Shown: positions 1-9,335, counted from the first letter of the stretch. The stretch is DNA of 27,388 nucleotides from Azorhizobium sp943369575 (GCA_943369575.1 CALRNP020000043.1:1-27388); one strand, 5' to 3'. Notes: generated by a model not told the origin, from the letters alone. Numbers and translations: made by a program.

Positions 1-2
1 CG

Positions 3-212
3 GCCGTGTTGGGCGGCATCGGCACCCTGTGGGGACCGGCGCTGGGCGCGGCCATCCTCATTCCCATGACCGAGCTGACCCGCACCTTCATGGGCGGCTC
101 GGGCCGGGGCATCGACCTCATCGTCTACGGCGTCCTCATCATGCTGATCGCGCTCGCCCGCCCCGATGGTCTCGTGGGCCTGTTCCACCGTCGCAAGAGG
201 AGCGCCGCATGA
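3..212 (+). CDS. livM: Branched-chain amino acid-type ABC transporter permease (LivM-like), C-terminal fragment
   Basis: Only the last 69 codons or so lie in the window; the reading frame is open to the left edge. The visible part has two hydrophobic stretches, one around GPALGAAILIPM and one around IDLIVYGVLIMLIALARP, and ends in a basic cytoplasmic tail (HRRKRSAA). The order, a permease end followed directly by two ATPases of the LivG and LivF types, is the standard order of hydrophobic amino acid uptake (HAAT) ABC transporters, and the GGIGTLWGPALGA stretch matches the conserved end of LivM/LivH permeases. Its stop codon overlaps the livG start (ATGA at 209-212). The substrate cannot be read from this fragment; the downstream pxp genes hint at 5-oxoproline or a related compound. 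Confidence 0.85.
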   Translation, partial: AVLGGIGTLWGPALGAAILIPMTELTRTFMGGSGRGIDLIVYGVLIMLIALARPDGLVGLFHRRKRSAA

Positions 213-932
213 GCCCCGCGCCTCTCCTCGACGTCCGCAACGTCTGGCAGCGCTTCGGCGGCCTGGTGGCCAACAGCGATGTCAGCCTCCAGGTCCAGCC
301 CGGCGAGATCGTCGGCCTCATCGGCCCGAACGGGGCGGGCAAGTCCACTCTGTTCAACGTCATCGCCGGCGTGCGCCCGCCCACCGAAGGCTCGGTATGG
401 TTCGACGGGCAGGATGTCACCGGGCTCTCCGCCCCGGTGCGCTGCGCCCGCGGCATCGGCCGCACCTTCCAGGTGGTCAAGAGCTTCGACAGCATGACGG
501 TGGCCGATAATGTCATCGTCGGCGCTTTGGTGCGGACCTCCTCCACCCGCGAAGCCCGCCGCAAGGCGGAAGAGGTGCTGGAGTTCGCCGGCCTCGGCCA
601 TCGCGCCGATGTGCCGGCCCTCGAACTCACCCCGCCGGAAAAGCGCCGGCTGGAAGTGGCCCGCGCCTTGGCCACCGACCCCAAGCTGCTGCTGCTGGAT
701 GAGGTGATGACCGGCCTCACGCCGTCGGAAGCCCGCACCGGCGTCGAACTGGTGCGCGCGGTGCGCGCCAAGGGCGTGGCGGTGCTGATGGTGGAGCATG
801 TGATGGAGATCGTCATGCCGCTGGTGGATCGGGCCGTGGTGCTGAACCTCGGCGCCGTGCTGGCGCAGGGCATCCCCGCCGACGTGGTGCGCGACGAGCG
901 CGTCATCGGCGCCTATCTGGGGGAGCGCCACC

Positions 933-940
<8 letters not shown>
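209..940 (+). CDS. livG: HAAT-family ABC transporter ATP-binding protein LivG
   Basis: This 243-residue ATPase would energise the permease encoded just upstream at the cytoplasmic face of the inner membrane. It has a Walker A motif (GPNGAGKST, about residue 40), a Walker B motif (LLLLDEV) and an H-loop (VLMVEHVMEIV). The ABC signature is degenerate: where LSGGQ is expected it reads LTPPEKRRLEVARAL. Similar departures occur in some LivG-type subunits, so it may still be functional. ATG at 209 is chosen because it overlaps the livM stop by 4 bp and gives the family's usual N-terminus (LLDVRNVWQRFGG). Its end overlaps livF by 8 bp, so translation is probably coupled. Confidence 0.92.
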
Positions 941-1637
<697 letters not shown>

Positions 1638-1648
1638 AAGATGATACG

Positions 1649-1670
1649 CCCCGGCGGTCCGCCGCCGGGG
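1649..1670 (+). terminator. GC-rich hairpin after livF
   Basis: The arms CCCCGGCGG (1649-1657) and CCGCCGGGG (1662-1670) form a perfect 9-bp stem with a TCCG loop, 11 bp after the livF stop. No T-run follows, so it is not a classic intrinsic terminator. It may attenuate read-through into pxpA or stabilise the 3' end of the liv mRNA. Confidence 0.45.
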
Positions 1671-1726
1671 TATGCTGTTCCGCAGGACCAGCCCGGCACG
1701 CGCCGGCCCCTGATGCGAGAGTGTCC

Positions 1727-2488
1727 ATGCCGACCATCGACCTGAATTCCGACCTCGCCGAAGGCTTCGGCATCTGGCACCTGACCGACGACGAGGCGCT
1801 CATGGGCGTCGTCACCTCGGCCAACATCGCCTGCGGCCTGCATGCGGGCGATCCCGAGATCATGGCCACCGCCTTCCGCATCGCCAAGGACAAGGGCGTG
1901 GCGGTGGGCGCCCATCCGGGCTTCCCGGATCTGTGGGGCTTTGGCCGTCGGCGCATGCCGTTCACCGCCGGCGAGATCGAGCGGCTGGTGGCCTATCAGG
2001 TGGGCGCGGCGCAGGCGCTCGCCACCTATAGCGGCCACCGCATCACTTATGTGAAGACCCATGGGGCGCTGGGCAACATCGCCGAGCAGGAGCCGGAGAT
2101 CGCCCAGGCTGTGGCCCGCGCGGTGAAGGCGGTGGACTCCAGCCTCGCCATCCTCGCCGGCCCCTTGGGCGAGCAGGCCCCCGCCACCCGCGACGCCGGC
2201 CTGCGAGCGGTGGCGGAGATCTTCGCCGATCGCGGCTATAGCGAGCAGGGCCGCCTGATCGCCCGCGGCCAGCCCGGCGCCATGATCCATGATCCCGACG
2301 TGGCGGCGGACCGCATGATCGCCATGGTCCAGGCCGGCGCCATCATCACCGCCGCCGGCACCCATCTGCCCACCGACATCGCCTCGATCTGCGTCCATGG
2401 CGACGGCCCGCATGCGGTGGAGACCGCCCGCCATGTGCGCACGCGCCTGGAGCAGGCCGGGATCACCGTCGCATCCTTCGCCCCATGA
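1727..2488 (+). CDS. pxpA: 5-oxoprolinase subunit PxpA (LamB/YcsF family)
   Basis: PxpA is one of three subunits of the bacterial ATP-dependent 5-oxoprolinase, which opens 5-oxo-L-proline (pyroglutamate) to L-glutamate in the cytoplasm. The 253-residue product starts with the hallmark N-terminus (TIDLNSDLAEGFG) and has the family blocks CGLHAGDP, GAHPGFPDLWGFGRR and THGALGN, and a conserved CVHGDGPHAV near the C-terminus. The length fits the family. ATG at 1727 is chosen because it begins the conserved N-terminus; the open frame extends further upstream but that part is not PxpA-like. The stop overlaps the pxpB start by 4 bp. The distance to livF is 89 bp on the same strand, so uptake and hydrolysis may be co-expressed. 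Confidence 0.93.
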   Translation: MPTIDLNSDLAEGFGIWHLTDDEALMGVVTSANIACGLHAGDPEIMATAFRIAKDKGVAVGAHPGFPDLWGFGRRRMPFTAGEIERLVAYQVGAAQALATYSGHRITYVKTHGALGNIAEQEPEIAQAVARAVKAVDSSLAILAGPLGEQAPATRDAGLRAVAEIFADRGYSEQGRLIARGQPGAMIHDPDVAADRMIAMVQAGAIITAAGTHLPTDIASICVHGDGPHAVETARHVRTRLEQAGITVASFAP

Positions 2489-3225
2489 GCGGGGCAGGCG
2501 ACAGGCCGGCGCCCCGCTTCCTCAATTCGGGGGAGACGGCGCTGGTGGTGGAGTTCGGCGCCAGCGTCGATCCGGAGACCAATGGCCGCGTGCTGGCGCT
2601 GGACGCCGCACTCACCTTGCGGCAGGTGCCCGGCGTGCGCGAGAGCGTGCCCACCTATCGCTCGCTGATGATCCATTACGATCCCCTGATCATCAGCCGC
2701 GCCGAGCTGGTGGCCGCCGTGGAGGCCATCGAAGGCGATGCCGCCCTCACCGCCGCGCCCGCCAGCCGCTGGACGCTGCCGTGCTGCTATGATCCCGAAT
2801 ATGGCGAGGACGTCGGCGAGATCGCGCGCATGACCGGCCTTTCCGAACAGAAGGTGGTGAGCCTGCACGCCGGGGCGACGTTCCGGGTCTATATGTACGG
2901 CTTCGCGCCGGGCTTCTGCTATCTGGGCGGCCTGCCGCCGGAACTGGCGGTGTCGCGCCGCACCCGGCCGCGCCCGCCGCATCCGCCCAACACCACGCTG
3001 ATCGGCGGCGGGCTCGCCATCGTCACCACCTTCTCCATGCCCACCGGCTGGTGGCTGATGGGCCGCACGCCGGAACGCATGTTCTCCCCCCATCGCGACC
3101 CGGCTTTCCTGGTGGGCGTGGGCGATGAATTGCGGTTCGATCCCGTCGACCGTGCCACCTTCCTGGCCCTGGACGCCCGCGCGGCGGCCGGCGAAGTGGT
3201 GGCGCGCCGAGAGGGTGTGTCGTGA
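2485..3225 (+). CDS. pxpB: 5-oxoprolinase subunit PxpB (KipI family)
   Basis: This 246-residue protein is the second oxoprolinase subunit, related to KipI and to allophanate hydrolase subunit 1. It shows the family block GFAPGFCYLGGLPPEL followed by an Arg/Pro-rich stretch and GWWLMGRTPERMF. The central segment reads NTTLIGGGLAIVTTFSMPTG rather than the VPxGSVAIAG form of enterobacterial and Bacillus proteins, so it belongs to a diverged branch. ATG at 2485 overlaps the pxpA stop (ATGA) and the gene ends in a GTGA overlap with pxpC, as expected for subunits made in fixed ratio. KipI in Bacillus also inhibits a sporulation kinase, which is unlikely to apply here. Confidence 0.9.
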   Translation: MSGAGDRPAPRFLNSGETALVVEFGASVDPETNGRVLALDAALTLRQVPGVRESVPTYRSLMIHYDPLIISRAELVAAVEAIEGDAALTAAPASRWTLPCCYDPEYGEDVGEIARMTGLSEQKVVSLHAGATFRVYMYGFAPGFCYLGGLPPELAVSRRTRPRPPHPPNTTLIGGGLAIVTTFSMPTGWWLMGRTPERMFSPHRDPAFLVGVGDELRFDPVDRATFLALDARAAAGEVVARREGVS

Positions 3226-4271
3226 GCGAGACCCACGCATCCACGCCCGCCCAAGGCGTGCTGCGCATCCTCTCCGCCGGCCCCGGCGTCACGCTCCAGG
3301 ATGCGGGGCGCCACGGCCTGTTGCGCTTCGGCGTCACCGGCGCCGGCCCCATGGATCCGCTCGCCTTCGCCTTGGCCAATCGCGTGGCCGAAGTCCCGGA
3401 GGGCTCGGCGGCGCTGGAAATCTCCATGGGCGGGGTGGAAGTGGAAGCGGTGGACGCCCCGGTCACCGTGGCGCTGGCCGGGGGCGCGTTCCGCATCGCC
3501 CTCGACGGCCAGCCGGTGCCTGCCGCCGCCCGCCTGAGCCTTCAACCCGGCGCCAAGCTGCAGGTGCGCCCCGGCAGCGTCGGCGCCTGGTGCTATCTGG
3601 CCCCCAGCGGGCGGATCGACATCGCTCCGACGCTCGGCTCGCTCTCCACCCATACCCGCTCCGGCATCGGCGGGCTCGCGGGGCGGGCGCTGGCGGCCGG
3701 CGATGTGCTGCCGCTGGCCGGGCCGAAGGTGCTGCCCGGCGGCACCATGGAAATCCTGGCGCCGTTTTTGGCGCGGAGCGGCGAAGAAATCCGCGTGGTG
3801 CTGGGGCCGCAGGACGATTATTTCTCGCCCGCCGAAATCGCCGCGTTTCTCGCCGGCCCCTGGACCATCTCCGTGCGCAGCGATCGCATGGCCTCGTTCC
3901 TGGACGGCACGCCGCTGACCCATGCGGGCGGCTTCAACATCGTCTCCGACGGCATCGCCCATGGGGCGATCCAGGTGCCGGGCGAGGGCTATCCGGTGGT
4001 GCTGATGGCCGATCGCCAGCCCACCGGCGGCTATCCGAAGATCGCCACCATCATCGGCGCCGACCTCGGCCGCATGGCGCAGCTGCGACCGGGCACGGTG
4101 ATCCATTTCGCCGCGGTCAGCCTGGACGAAGCGGTGGCCGCCCGCCGTGCGGAAGCTTCCGACCTTGCCAATGGCTGGTCGCTGGCGCCGCTGGTGCGCA
4201 CGGACCTGTCGTCGGAGTTCCTGCTGGGCTGCCGGTTGGTGGATGGCTGGGTGAATGCGCTGGCGGATTGA
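3222..4271 (+). CDS. pxpC: 5-oxoprolinase subunit PxpC (KipA family)
   Basis: This 349-residue protein is the third oxoprolinase subunit, of the KipA/allophanate hydrolase subunit 2 type. Recognisable blocks are ISAGPGVTLQDAGRHG-like residues near the N-terminus (LRILSAGPGVTLQDAG), GPMDPLAFALANR, GPQDDYF, and the highly conserved C-terminal stretch VLMADRQPTGGYPKIATII. The length is slightly above the usual 310-330 residues. The GTG start at 3222 overlaps the pxpB stop (GTGA). No hairpin follows the stop, and the phosphatase gene begins 71 bp later with its own ribosome-binding site. Confidence 0.92.
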   Translation: MSETHASTPAQGVLRILSAGPGVTLQDAGRHGLLRFGVTGAGPMDPLAFALANRVAEVPEGSAALEISMGGVEVEAVDAPVTVALAGGAFRIALDGQPVPAAARLSLQPGAKLQVRPGSVGAWCYLAPSGRIDIAPTLGSLSTHTRSGIGGLAGRALAAGDVLPLAGPKVLPGGTMEILAPFLARSGEEIRVVLGPQDDYFSPAEIAAFLAGPWTISVRSDRMASFLDGTPLTHAGGFNIVSDGIAHGAIQVPGEGYPVVLMADRQPTGGYPKIATIIGADLGRMAQLRPGTVIHFAAVSLDEAVAARRAEASDLANGWSLAPLVRTDLSSEFLLGCRLVDGWVNALAD

Positions 4272-4342
4272 TGCGCGCCCGCTGTTCTGCATCGGTCACG
4301 GTTTCGCTCTAAGCTTGGCCGGTCTCTGACCCAGGAGCTTGC

Positions 4343-4966
4343 GTGACCACGCTGATCATCACCCGCCACGGCCATGTGCCGGGCATTTCGCCCGCCCGCT
4401 TTCGCGGCCGCGTGGAAGTGGATCTCTCGCCCACCGGCGAGGCCCAGGCGGCGGCATTGGCGGCGCGGATCGCCGCGCGTTGGCAGCCCGCGGCCATCTA
4501 TACCAGCCCGCTCGGGCGCTGCGTCGCCACCGGCGCGCGCATCGCCGCCGCCACCGCCTGCCCGAGCGCGATCCATGACGCGCTGGCGGATATCGATTAC
4601 GGTTCCTGGCAGTGGAAGACCCATGCCGAGGCCGAGGCGGAAGCGCCGGAGCTGTTCGCCCAATGGCATGCAACGCCGCAGCGGGTGCGCTTTCCCGGCG
4701 GCGAGTCGCTCCAGGATGTGATGGTGCGGGCGGCGGATCTGCTGCGCGACCTGCTGGCCCGCCACAAGGGCGACACCGTGGTGCTGGTGGGGCATGACAG
4801 CTCCAACCGGGTGCTGCTGGCGCATCTGCTGGATATGCCGCTGTCGCTCTATTGGCGCCTGGGGCAGGAGCCGTGCAACCTCACCGTGGTGGAGGTGAGC
4901 GGCGAACAGGCCAAGCTGCTGCGCCTCAACGAGACCGCGCATCTGGACGGGATCGCCGCGCCCTGA
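4343..4966 (+). CDS. Histidine phosphatase family protein
   Basis: This 207-residue protein belongs to the phosphoglycerate mutase-like histidine phosphatase superfamily. The catalytic RHG motif sits at residues 8-10 (IITRHGHV), a conserved Arg-containing stretch follows (YTSPLGRCVATG), an acid-containing LADIDYGSWQW segment comes next, and the second catalytic His is in VGHDSSNR (about residue 151). The substrate is not readable from the motifs; members include CobC, GpmB-like and broad-specificity phosphatases. The GTG start at 4343 is supported by an AGGAG site at 4333-4337. It is 71 bp downstream of pxpC on the same strand, so it could be read with the liv-pxp unit, but there is no functional link that I can show. 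Confidence 0.88.
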   Translation: MTTLIITRHGHVPGISPARFRGRVEVDLSPTGEAQAAALAARIAARWQPAAIYTSPLGRCVATGARIAAATACPSAIHDALADIDYGSWQWKTHAEAEAEAPELFAQWHATPQRVRFPGGESLQDVMVRAADLLRDLLARHKGDTVVLVGHDSSNRVLLAHLLDMPLSLYWRLGQEPCNLTVVEVSGEQAKLLRLNETAHLDGIAAP

Positions 4967-5022
4967 TCCGCGCCTTGAGCCAGGATGCGCCCCGCTTGCT
5001 GAACCCCTGAACTCGTGGCGTC

Positions 5023-6600
5023 CTAACTCGTGGCGGGCCGCACCACCCGATCCAGATAGGCCGCGAGCGGCGCGAGGTCGTCGGCGCGGCCGCGGGCGCC
5101 GATTACCTGATCGGGGCGCACCAGAACCCAGCCGGGCGTGTGGATCTCATAGGCCTTGCGCACGGTGCCCTCCGGGTCGCTGGCGGGCGGGATCGCCACC
5201 ACGCTGACCGCGCCGTCCAGGCCGTCCAGCAGGCCGATGTCGATGGGATGGGCAGCATCGGGGAACAGCAGCAACGTGTGATGGGTGCCGCCCAGCAGCG
5301 GCCACAAGGCGGTGCGGGCGCCGGTCGTAGGATCGGTGAAATGCGCCTCACGGGCGCGGGTGCCGACCTCCGTGCGGCGGGGGTGGCGTGGCGGTGCCCC
5401 CAGCGCCACCAGCGGGCCGTCGTGATAGGTGATGGTGGTCTCGGACAGCTCCACCTGCAGCTTCTTCTGCGCCGCCGGCAGATTGCCGAGCACGGTCACC
5501 GCCACGTCGCGGATGAGGCGGGTGACGCGGCTGGTGGCATAGCCCACATGCAGCTTCTGGGCGGCATTCTTCACCACGTCATGGGCGATGGGCCGCCGCT
5601 CCGGCTCATAGCTGGACAGCAGCAGATCGGCGTCGCCCCGGCCCTGGAGCACATGCGCCAGCTTCCAGCCCAGATTGAAGGCATCCTGGATGCCGGTGTT
5701 CATGCCCTGGCCGCCGGCCGGGCTGTGGATGTGGGCGGCATCGCCGGCGATGAACACCCGGCCCGTGCCATAGGACTTGGCCAGCCGCTCATTGATGCGG
5801 AAGGCCGACAGCCAGCTGGGATCGCGCAGCCGGGTGCCGGGCGGGCCGTTGCGGTCCATATGGCCCTGCAATTCGGCCAGCGTCGGCTCGCTGTGGTCGG
5901 TATCGTCGGGGCGGGCGACCACCACGCGCCAGATGTCCGGCTCGAACGGGAACAGGGCGACGGTGCCGGTCTCGCCCCACCAGACATAGAGGCTGCGGCG
6001 GTCGAGGTCGCCGCCGTCGATCTTCACGTCGCCCAGCAGATAGACCTGCGGCTCGGTATAGCCCTCGAACTCGATGTCGAGCCCATGGCGCACCGCGCTG
6101 CGGGCGCCGTCGCAGCCCACCAGATAGGGGGCGGGCGCGGCTTCCTCGCGGCCATCGGCGTGCTTCAGATGCGCGGTGACGCCCGCGCCATCCTGGGTGA
6201 AGCTGACCAGTTCCACCCCGCGCTCCACGGTGGCGCCCAGTTCCGCTAGGCGGCCGCCAAGGATCTCTTCGGTGCGCGATTGCGCCAGCAGCAGGGGGAA
6301 GGGGTAGGGGCTGTCGATGCCGTCGCCCACCGCCAGGGTGGCGAGCTGGCGGGGGCCGTCGCCGACGATCAGGGATTTCAGCCGCACGCCGTCGGCCTCG
6401 AACGGGGCGATGATGCCCATGGCATCCAGCGCTTCCAGGCTGGCACTCCACACGCCGAGGGCCTTCGACACCGTCGAGGGCGCGGGGTTTCGGTCGATGA
6501 TGCGGACCGCCACGCCGTAGAGCCGCAGCATGATGGCCAGCGTCAGGCCGGTGGGGCCGGCGCCGACGATGAGAATGGGTGTGCGCGCGTCCTCGGTCAT
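5023..6600 (-). CDS. FAD-dependent aromatic-ring monooxygenase (class A flavoprotein)
   Basis: The 525-residue product is a group A flavin monooxygenase of the PheA/TfdB/MhpA type, expected to hydroxylate an aromatic substrate using NAD(P)H and O2. It has the N-terminal dinucleotide-binding GxGxxG (VGAGPTGLTLA, residues 12-22), the DG motif (GCDGARSAVRHGL) and the GD motif (FIAGDAAHIHSPAGGQGMN, about residues 280-300). A C-terminal domain of about 130 residues resembles the thioredoxin-like dimerisation domain of phenol hydroxylases. ATG at 6600 is chosen for its strong GGAGGGGG ribosome-binding site; an upstream in-frame ATG at 6612 lies on top of that site. It diverges from the DUF3422 gene across 229 bp. 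No ring-cleavage gene is adjacent, so the substrate is unknown. Confidence 0.87.
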   Translation of the reverse strand: MTEDARTPILIVGAGPTGLTLAIMLRLYGVAVRIIDRNPAPSTVSKALGVWSASLEALDAMGIIAPFEADGVRLKSLIVGDGPRQLATLAVGDGIDSPYPFPLLLAQSRTEEILGGRLAELGATVERGVELVSFTQDGAGVTAHLKHADGREEAAPAPYLVGCDGARSAVRHGLDIEFEGYTEPQVYLLGDVKIDGGDLDRRSLYVWWGETGTVALFPFEPDIWRVVVARPDDTDHSEPTLAELQGHMDRNGPPGTRLRDPSWLSAFRINERLAKSYGTGRVFIAGDAAHIHSPAGGQGMNTGIQDAFNLGWKLAHVLQGRGDADLLLSSYEPERRPIAHDVVKNAAQKLHVGYATSRVTRLIRDVAVTVLGNLPAAQKKLQVELSETTITYHDGPLVALGAPPRHPRRTEVGTRAREAHFTDPTTGARTALWPLLGGTHHTLLLFPDAAHPIDIGLLDGLDGAVSVVAIPPASDPEGTVRKAYEIHTPGWVLVRPDQVIGARGRADDLAPLAAYLDRVVRPATS

Positions 6601-6645
6601 CGCCCCCTCCATGATCCCCTTGCGTGCCCCGTCGTCTTGCGCGCG

Positions 6646-6704
6646 GTGACGCTGGAAACGATGGCACCATCTGTGGTTTGCGCAAGCCTTGAGCGTGACG
6701 CTGG
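6646..6704. promoter_or_regulatory. Divergent intergenic region with a direct repeat GTGACGCTGG
   Basis: The 229 bp between the monooxygenase and DUF3422 genes (6601-6829) contain an exact 10-bp direct repeat, GTGACGCTGG, at 6646-6655 and 6695-6704, 49 bp apart. This spacing is close to five helical turns, so a dimeric or looping regulator could bind both. I see no convincing -35/-10 pair. The repeat may also be chance in GC-rich DNA. Confidence 0.2.
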
Positions 6705-6829
6705 GGGATGTGCGGGCGCTTTCCCGGCGACGGCGGAGATTTCGCCGCGATGCGACCTCCGGTAGCACCGGCGCGCCGCTTGTCTTGCCCGATGCTTCAT
6801 GTCAGCACCATCCAGGGGGAGACGGTTCG

Positions 6830-8221
6830 ATGGTCGCAGAACACACGGGCGCCAGCCTGACCACCGAGGACACGCTGGGCACGCGCCCCGGCGGCGCGGA
6901 TCTGGGCATCGGTGAGGGCCGGATGCTGGCGGCGCATCCGCTGCGGGCGGCCATTCTCGGCGAGCTGCACGCACGGCCGTTCTTCCCGGTGGAAACGCCG
7001 CGGCGCTTCCTGCATGTGGCCTTCCTCACCGCGCCCGGTGATGCGGCGGCGGAGCGGGCGGCGGTGACCGAACTGTGCACCAGCCGCGGCGCCCCCGGCC
7101 CGCTGCCCGGCGCCAAGCATCACCGCGTCTCCTTCGGCGGCGCCACCTTGCGCTGGGAGACCCACGCGGAATTCTCCACGTATACCTGGGACCTGCCCGC
7201 CACGGAGGCCACCGCCGGCCTGCTGCCGTTCCAGCCGCCCGCCGCCGCTCTGGCCAGCCCCTTGGCGCAGGTGCGCCAGCCGGGGCCGCTGCTGGTGGCG
7301 GTAGATCTGCACATGGTCACCGACTCCATGGAGGACGTGCAGCTGGACGGCGTGTTCGACCGCGCCAGCCTGGCCCGCTCCGATGTGAATGACGGCGCCG
7401 CAGAGATCGCCACCGACTTCAAGCCCGATCCCGCCGGCTTCGTGCGCATCCTGCTGCGCGACCGGGGCCTGGGCACTGAGGCCGCCGGCGCCTTGGTGCA
7501 GCGGGTGCTGGAGATCGAGACCTATCGCACCCTGGCGCTGCTCGGCCTGCCGCAGGCGCAGGCGCTGGCGCCCTCCATCGCCAAGATCGAGGCGCGCCTT
7601 GCCCAGACCACGGGGGAGATGACCCGCTCCGTGGGCCTTGCCGCCAACAACAAGCTGCTGGACGAACTGGTGGCGCTGGCCGCCGAGCTGGAGGCGGGGG
7701 CCACCGCCTCGCTGTTCCGCTTCGGCGCCAGCCGGGCCTATCAGGAGATCGTGCGGCTGCGCCTTGCCACCATCCGCGAGACCGTGGTGCCGGGCTTTCC
7801 CACCTGGCAATTGTTCCTGGAGCGGCGCATGGCACCGGCCATGCGCACCTGCCAGTCGGTGGAGGAGCGCCAGGAGAACATCTCCGCCAAGTTGGCCCGC
7901 AGTGCCGATCTGCTGCGCACCCGCGTGGACGTGGAGCTGGAACAGCAGAATCGCGACCTGCTCACCTCCATGAACGAGCGCACCCGCCTGCAATTGCGCA
8001 TGCAGCGCACGGTGGAGGGCCTCTCGGTGGCGGCGATCTCCTATTACGTGGTCAGCCTGGTGCATCTGCTGGCGGAAGGCCTGCATGCTAGCGGGACCGA
8101 CGTACGCATGGGGTTCCACATCGACCCTGGCTCGGTGACCGCAGTGGCTGTGCCGGTGGCGGTTCTCGCGGTGTGGTGGGTGGTGCGGCGCATCCGCAAC
8201 GCCCATGGTGAGCACGACTGA
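6830..8221 (+). CDS. DUF3422 family membrane protein
   Basis: The 463-residue product matches the DUF3422 family in its early block HPLRAAILGELHARPFFPVETPRR and in overall plan. A long, mostly helical soluble part is followed by two C-terminal hydrophobic segments at about residues 400-418 (VAAISYYVVSLVHLLAEGL) and 436-453 (VTAVAVPVAVLAVWWVVRR). The region before the helices (about 330-400) is rich in charged and Gln residues and looks like a coiled coil, somewhat like the stalk before the membrane helices of CorA-like proteins; that comparison is only an impression. No biochemical function is established that I know of. ATG at 6830 has an AGGGGGAGA site at 6814-6822. The gene diverges from the flavin monooxygenase. 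Confidence 0.85.
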   Translation: MVAEHTGASLTTEDTLGTRPGGADLGIGEGRMLAAHPLRAAILGELHARPFFPVETPRRFLHVAFLTAPGDAAAERAAVTELCTSRGAPGPLPGAKHHRVSFGGATLRWETHAEFSTYTWDLPATEATAGLLPFQPPAAALASPLAQVRQPGPLLVAVDLHMVTDSMEDVQLDGVFDRASLARSDVNDGAAEIATDFKPDPAGFVRILLRDRGLGTEAAGALVQRVLEIETYRTLALLGLPQAQALAPSIAKIEARLAQTTGEMTRSVGLAANNKLLDELVALAAELEAGATASLFRFGASRAYQEIVRLRLATIRETVVPGFPTWQLFLERRMAPAMRTCQSVEERQENISAKLARSADLLRTRVDVELEQQNRDLLTSMNERTRLQLRMQRTVEGLSVAAISYYVVSLVHLLAEGLHASGTDVRMGFHIDPGSVTAVAVPVAVLAVWWVVRRIRNAHGEHD

Positions 8222-8386
8222 CGCGCGGCTTGCGGAACCGGATACGGGGCGGGAGACTTGTGCGGAGGTCGCGGCGTGGCATGCCTCCCTGGCGCAGGCA
8301 CCCACGGCCCCCGGCGGTCGACGCCCGCTTGCGCCTGCGCATCGCCGCTCTTCATTGCCGCTCCATCAACCGTGGAAGGGGACTTC

Positions 8387-9235
8387 GTGGATTACGAAGC
8401 AGAATATGACAACCGGGCGCGCGTGCCCGCTTTTCCCGAGATCGTGGCCGACTGGATCGCGCGCTCGGCGCGGCTGCGCGGCGATGTGCCCGCCGCCGAT
8501 TTCGGCATTCCCTATGGCCCGTCCGGGCGGCAGATCCTCGACATCCTGTGGCCCGACACCACCCGCCAGGCGCCGGTGGCGCTGTTCTTCCATGGCGGCT
8601 ACTGGCAGCGCCAGCATCCGCGTGAAGTCACCTTCGTCGCCCAGGGCTGCCTTGCCCATGGGGTCGCGGTGGCGCTGGCGGGCTATGATCTGGCGCCCGA
8701 CGTGCCGGTGAGCACCATCATCGCCCAGGCGCGGGCGGCGGCGGTGTGCCTGCACCACCGCATCAAGCGGCGCATGGTGGTCAGTGGCCATTCCGCCGGT
8801 GGCCATCTGGCGGCGGCGCTGACCGCCACCCATTGGCACGACATTGACGAGCGCGGCGCCGACGACATCGTCACCGCCGGCGTCGGCCTGTCGGGCGTCT
8901 ATGAATTGGAGCCGCTGCTGACCACGCGCCTCAACGATGCGCTGCGGCTGGGCGAGGCGGAGGCCCATCGCCTCTCGCCCACCTTCTGGACCGTGCCGCA
9001 GGGGCGGACGTTTTCGGCCTTCGTGGGCGGCGAGGAAAGCTCCGAATTCCTGCGTCAGAGCCGCGATTTCGCCGCCGCCTGGGCGGGGCAGGGCATCGCC
9101 GCCGACAGCGCGGTGGTGGAGGGCGCCAACCATTTCAGCATCGTCACCCAACTGGCCGATCCGGCCTCGCCCATGGTGACGCGCCTGGTGGAGCTGGCCC
9201 GCGCCAGCGAGGACGCGGCCGCTCCGGCCGCCTGA
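8387..9235 (+). CDS. Alpha/beta hydrolase, arylformamidase/esterase-like
   Basis: The product is about 282 residues. It has an oxyanion-hole motif HGGYWQR (about residues 69-75), a nucleophile elbow GHSAGGH (about 134-140) and a likely catalytic His in EGANHFS (about residue 247). The HGGYW form of the oxyanion hole is characteristic of the kynurenine formamidase (AFMID) and related carboxylesterase branch. No other tryptophan-degradation gene is nearby, so arylformamidase is a possibility rather than a call. GTG at 8387 is preferred because of the GAAGGGGA site at 8375-8382; GTG at 8372 in the same frame is an alternative. It lies 165 bp after the DUF3422 gene, same strand. Confidence 0.85.
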   Translation: MDYEAEYDNRARVPAFPEIVADWIARSARLRGDVPAADFGIPYGPSGRQILDILWPDTTRQAPVALFFHGGYWQRQHPREVTFVAQGCLAHGVAVALAGYDLAPDVPVSTIIAQARAAAVCLHHRIKRRMVVSGHSAGGHLAAALTATHWHDIDERGADDIVTAGVGLSGVYELEPLLTTRLNDALRLGEAEAHRLSPTFWTVPQGRTFSAFVGGEESSEFLRQSRDFAAAWAGQGIAADSAVVEGANHFSIVTQLADPASPMVTRLVELARASEDAAAPAA

Positions 9236-9303
9236 GCCTGCCTCTGGGTGATGTTGCGGGATACCGCCGCCGCCGCTGTTGAAGGCGGGCGGTGGCATGC
9301 TAT

Positions 9304-9330
9304 GGCTCCCGCTCTCATGGAGCGGGAGCC
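9304..9330 (+). promoter_or_regulatory. Perfect 10-bp hairpin in front of the pepsin-like gene
   Basis: GGCTCCCGCT (9304-9313) and AGCGGGAGCC (9321-9330) are exact reverse complements around a 7-nt loop. The right arm contains GGGAG (9324-9328), the best ribosome-binding site for a GTG start at 9336. It lies 69 bp after the hydrolase stop. It could end the upstream transcript, although no T-run follows, or it could mask the ribosome-binding site of the next gene. Confidence 0.5.
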
Positions 9331-9335
9331 GACCT

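Noticed and set aside
5140..6249. Plus-strand open frame of about 369 codons opposite the flavin monooxygenase
   Set aside because: The minus strand has GxGxxG, DG and GD flavoprotein motifs and a strong ribosome-binding site; the plus-strand frame has none of these features.
8292..8340. Inverted repeat GCGCAGGC/GCCTGCGC between the DUF3422 and hydrolase genes
   Set aside because: The arms are separated by 33 bp in GC-rich DNA, so chance is likely and no function is suggested.
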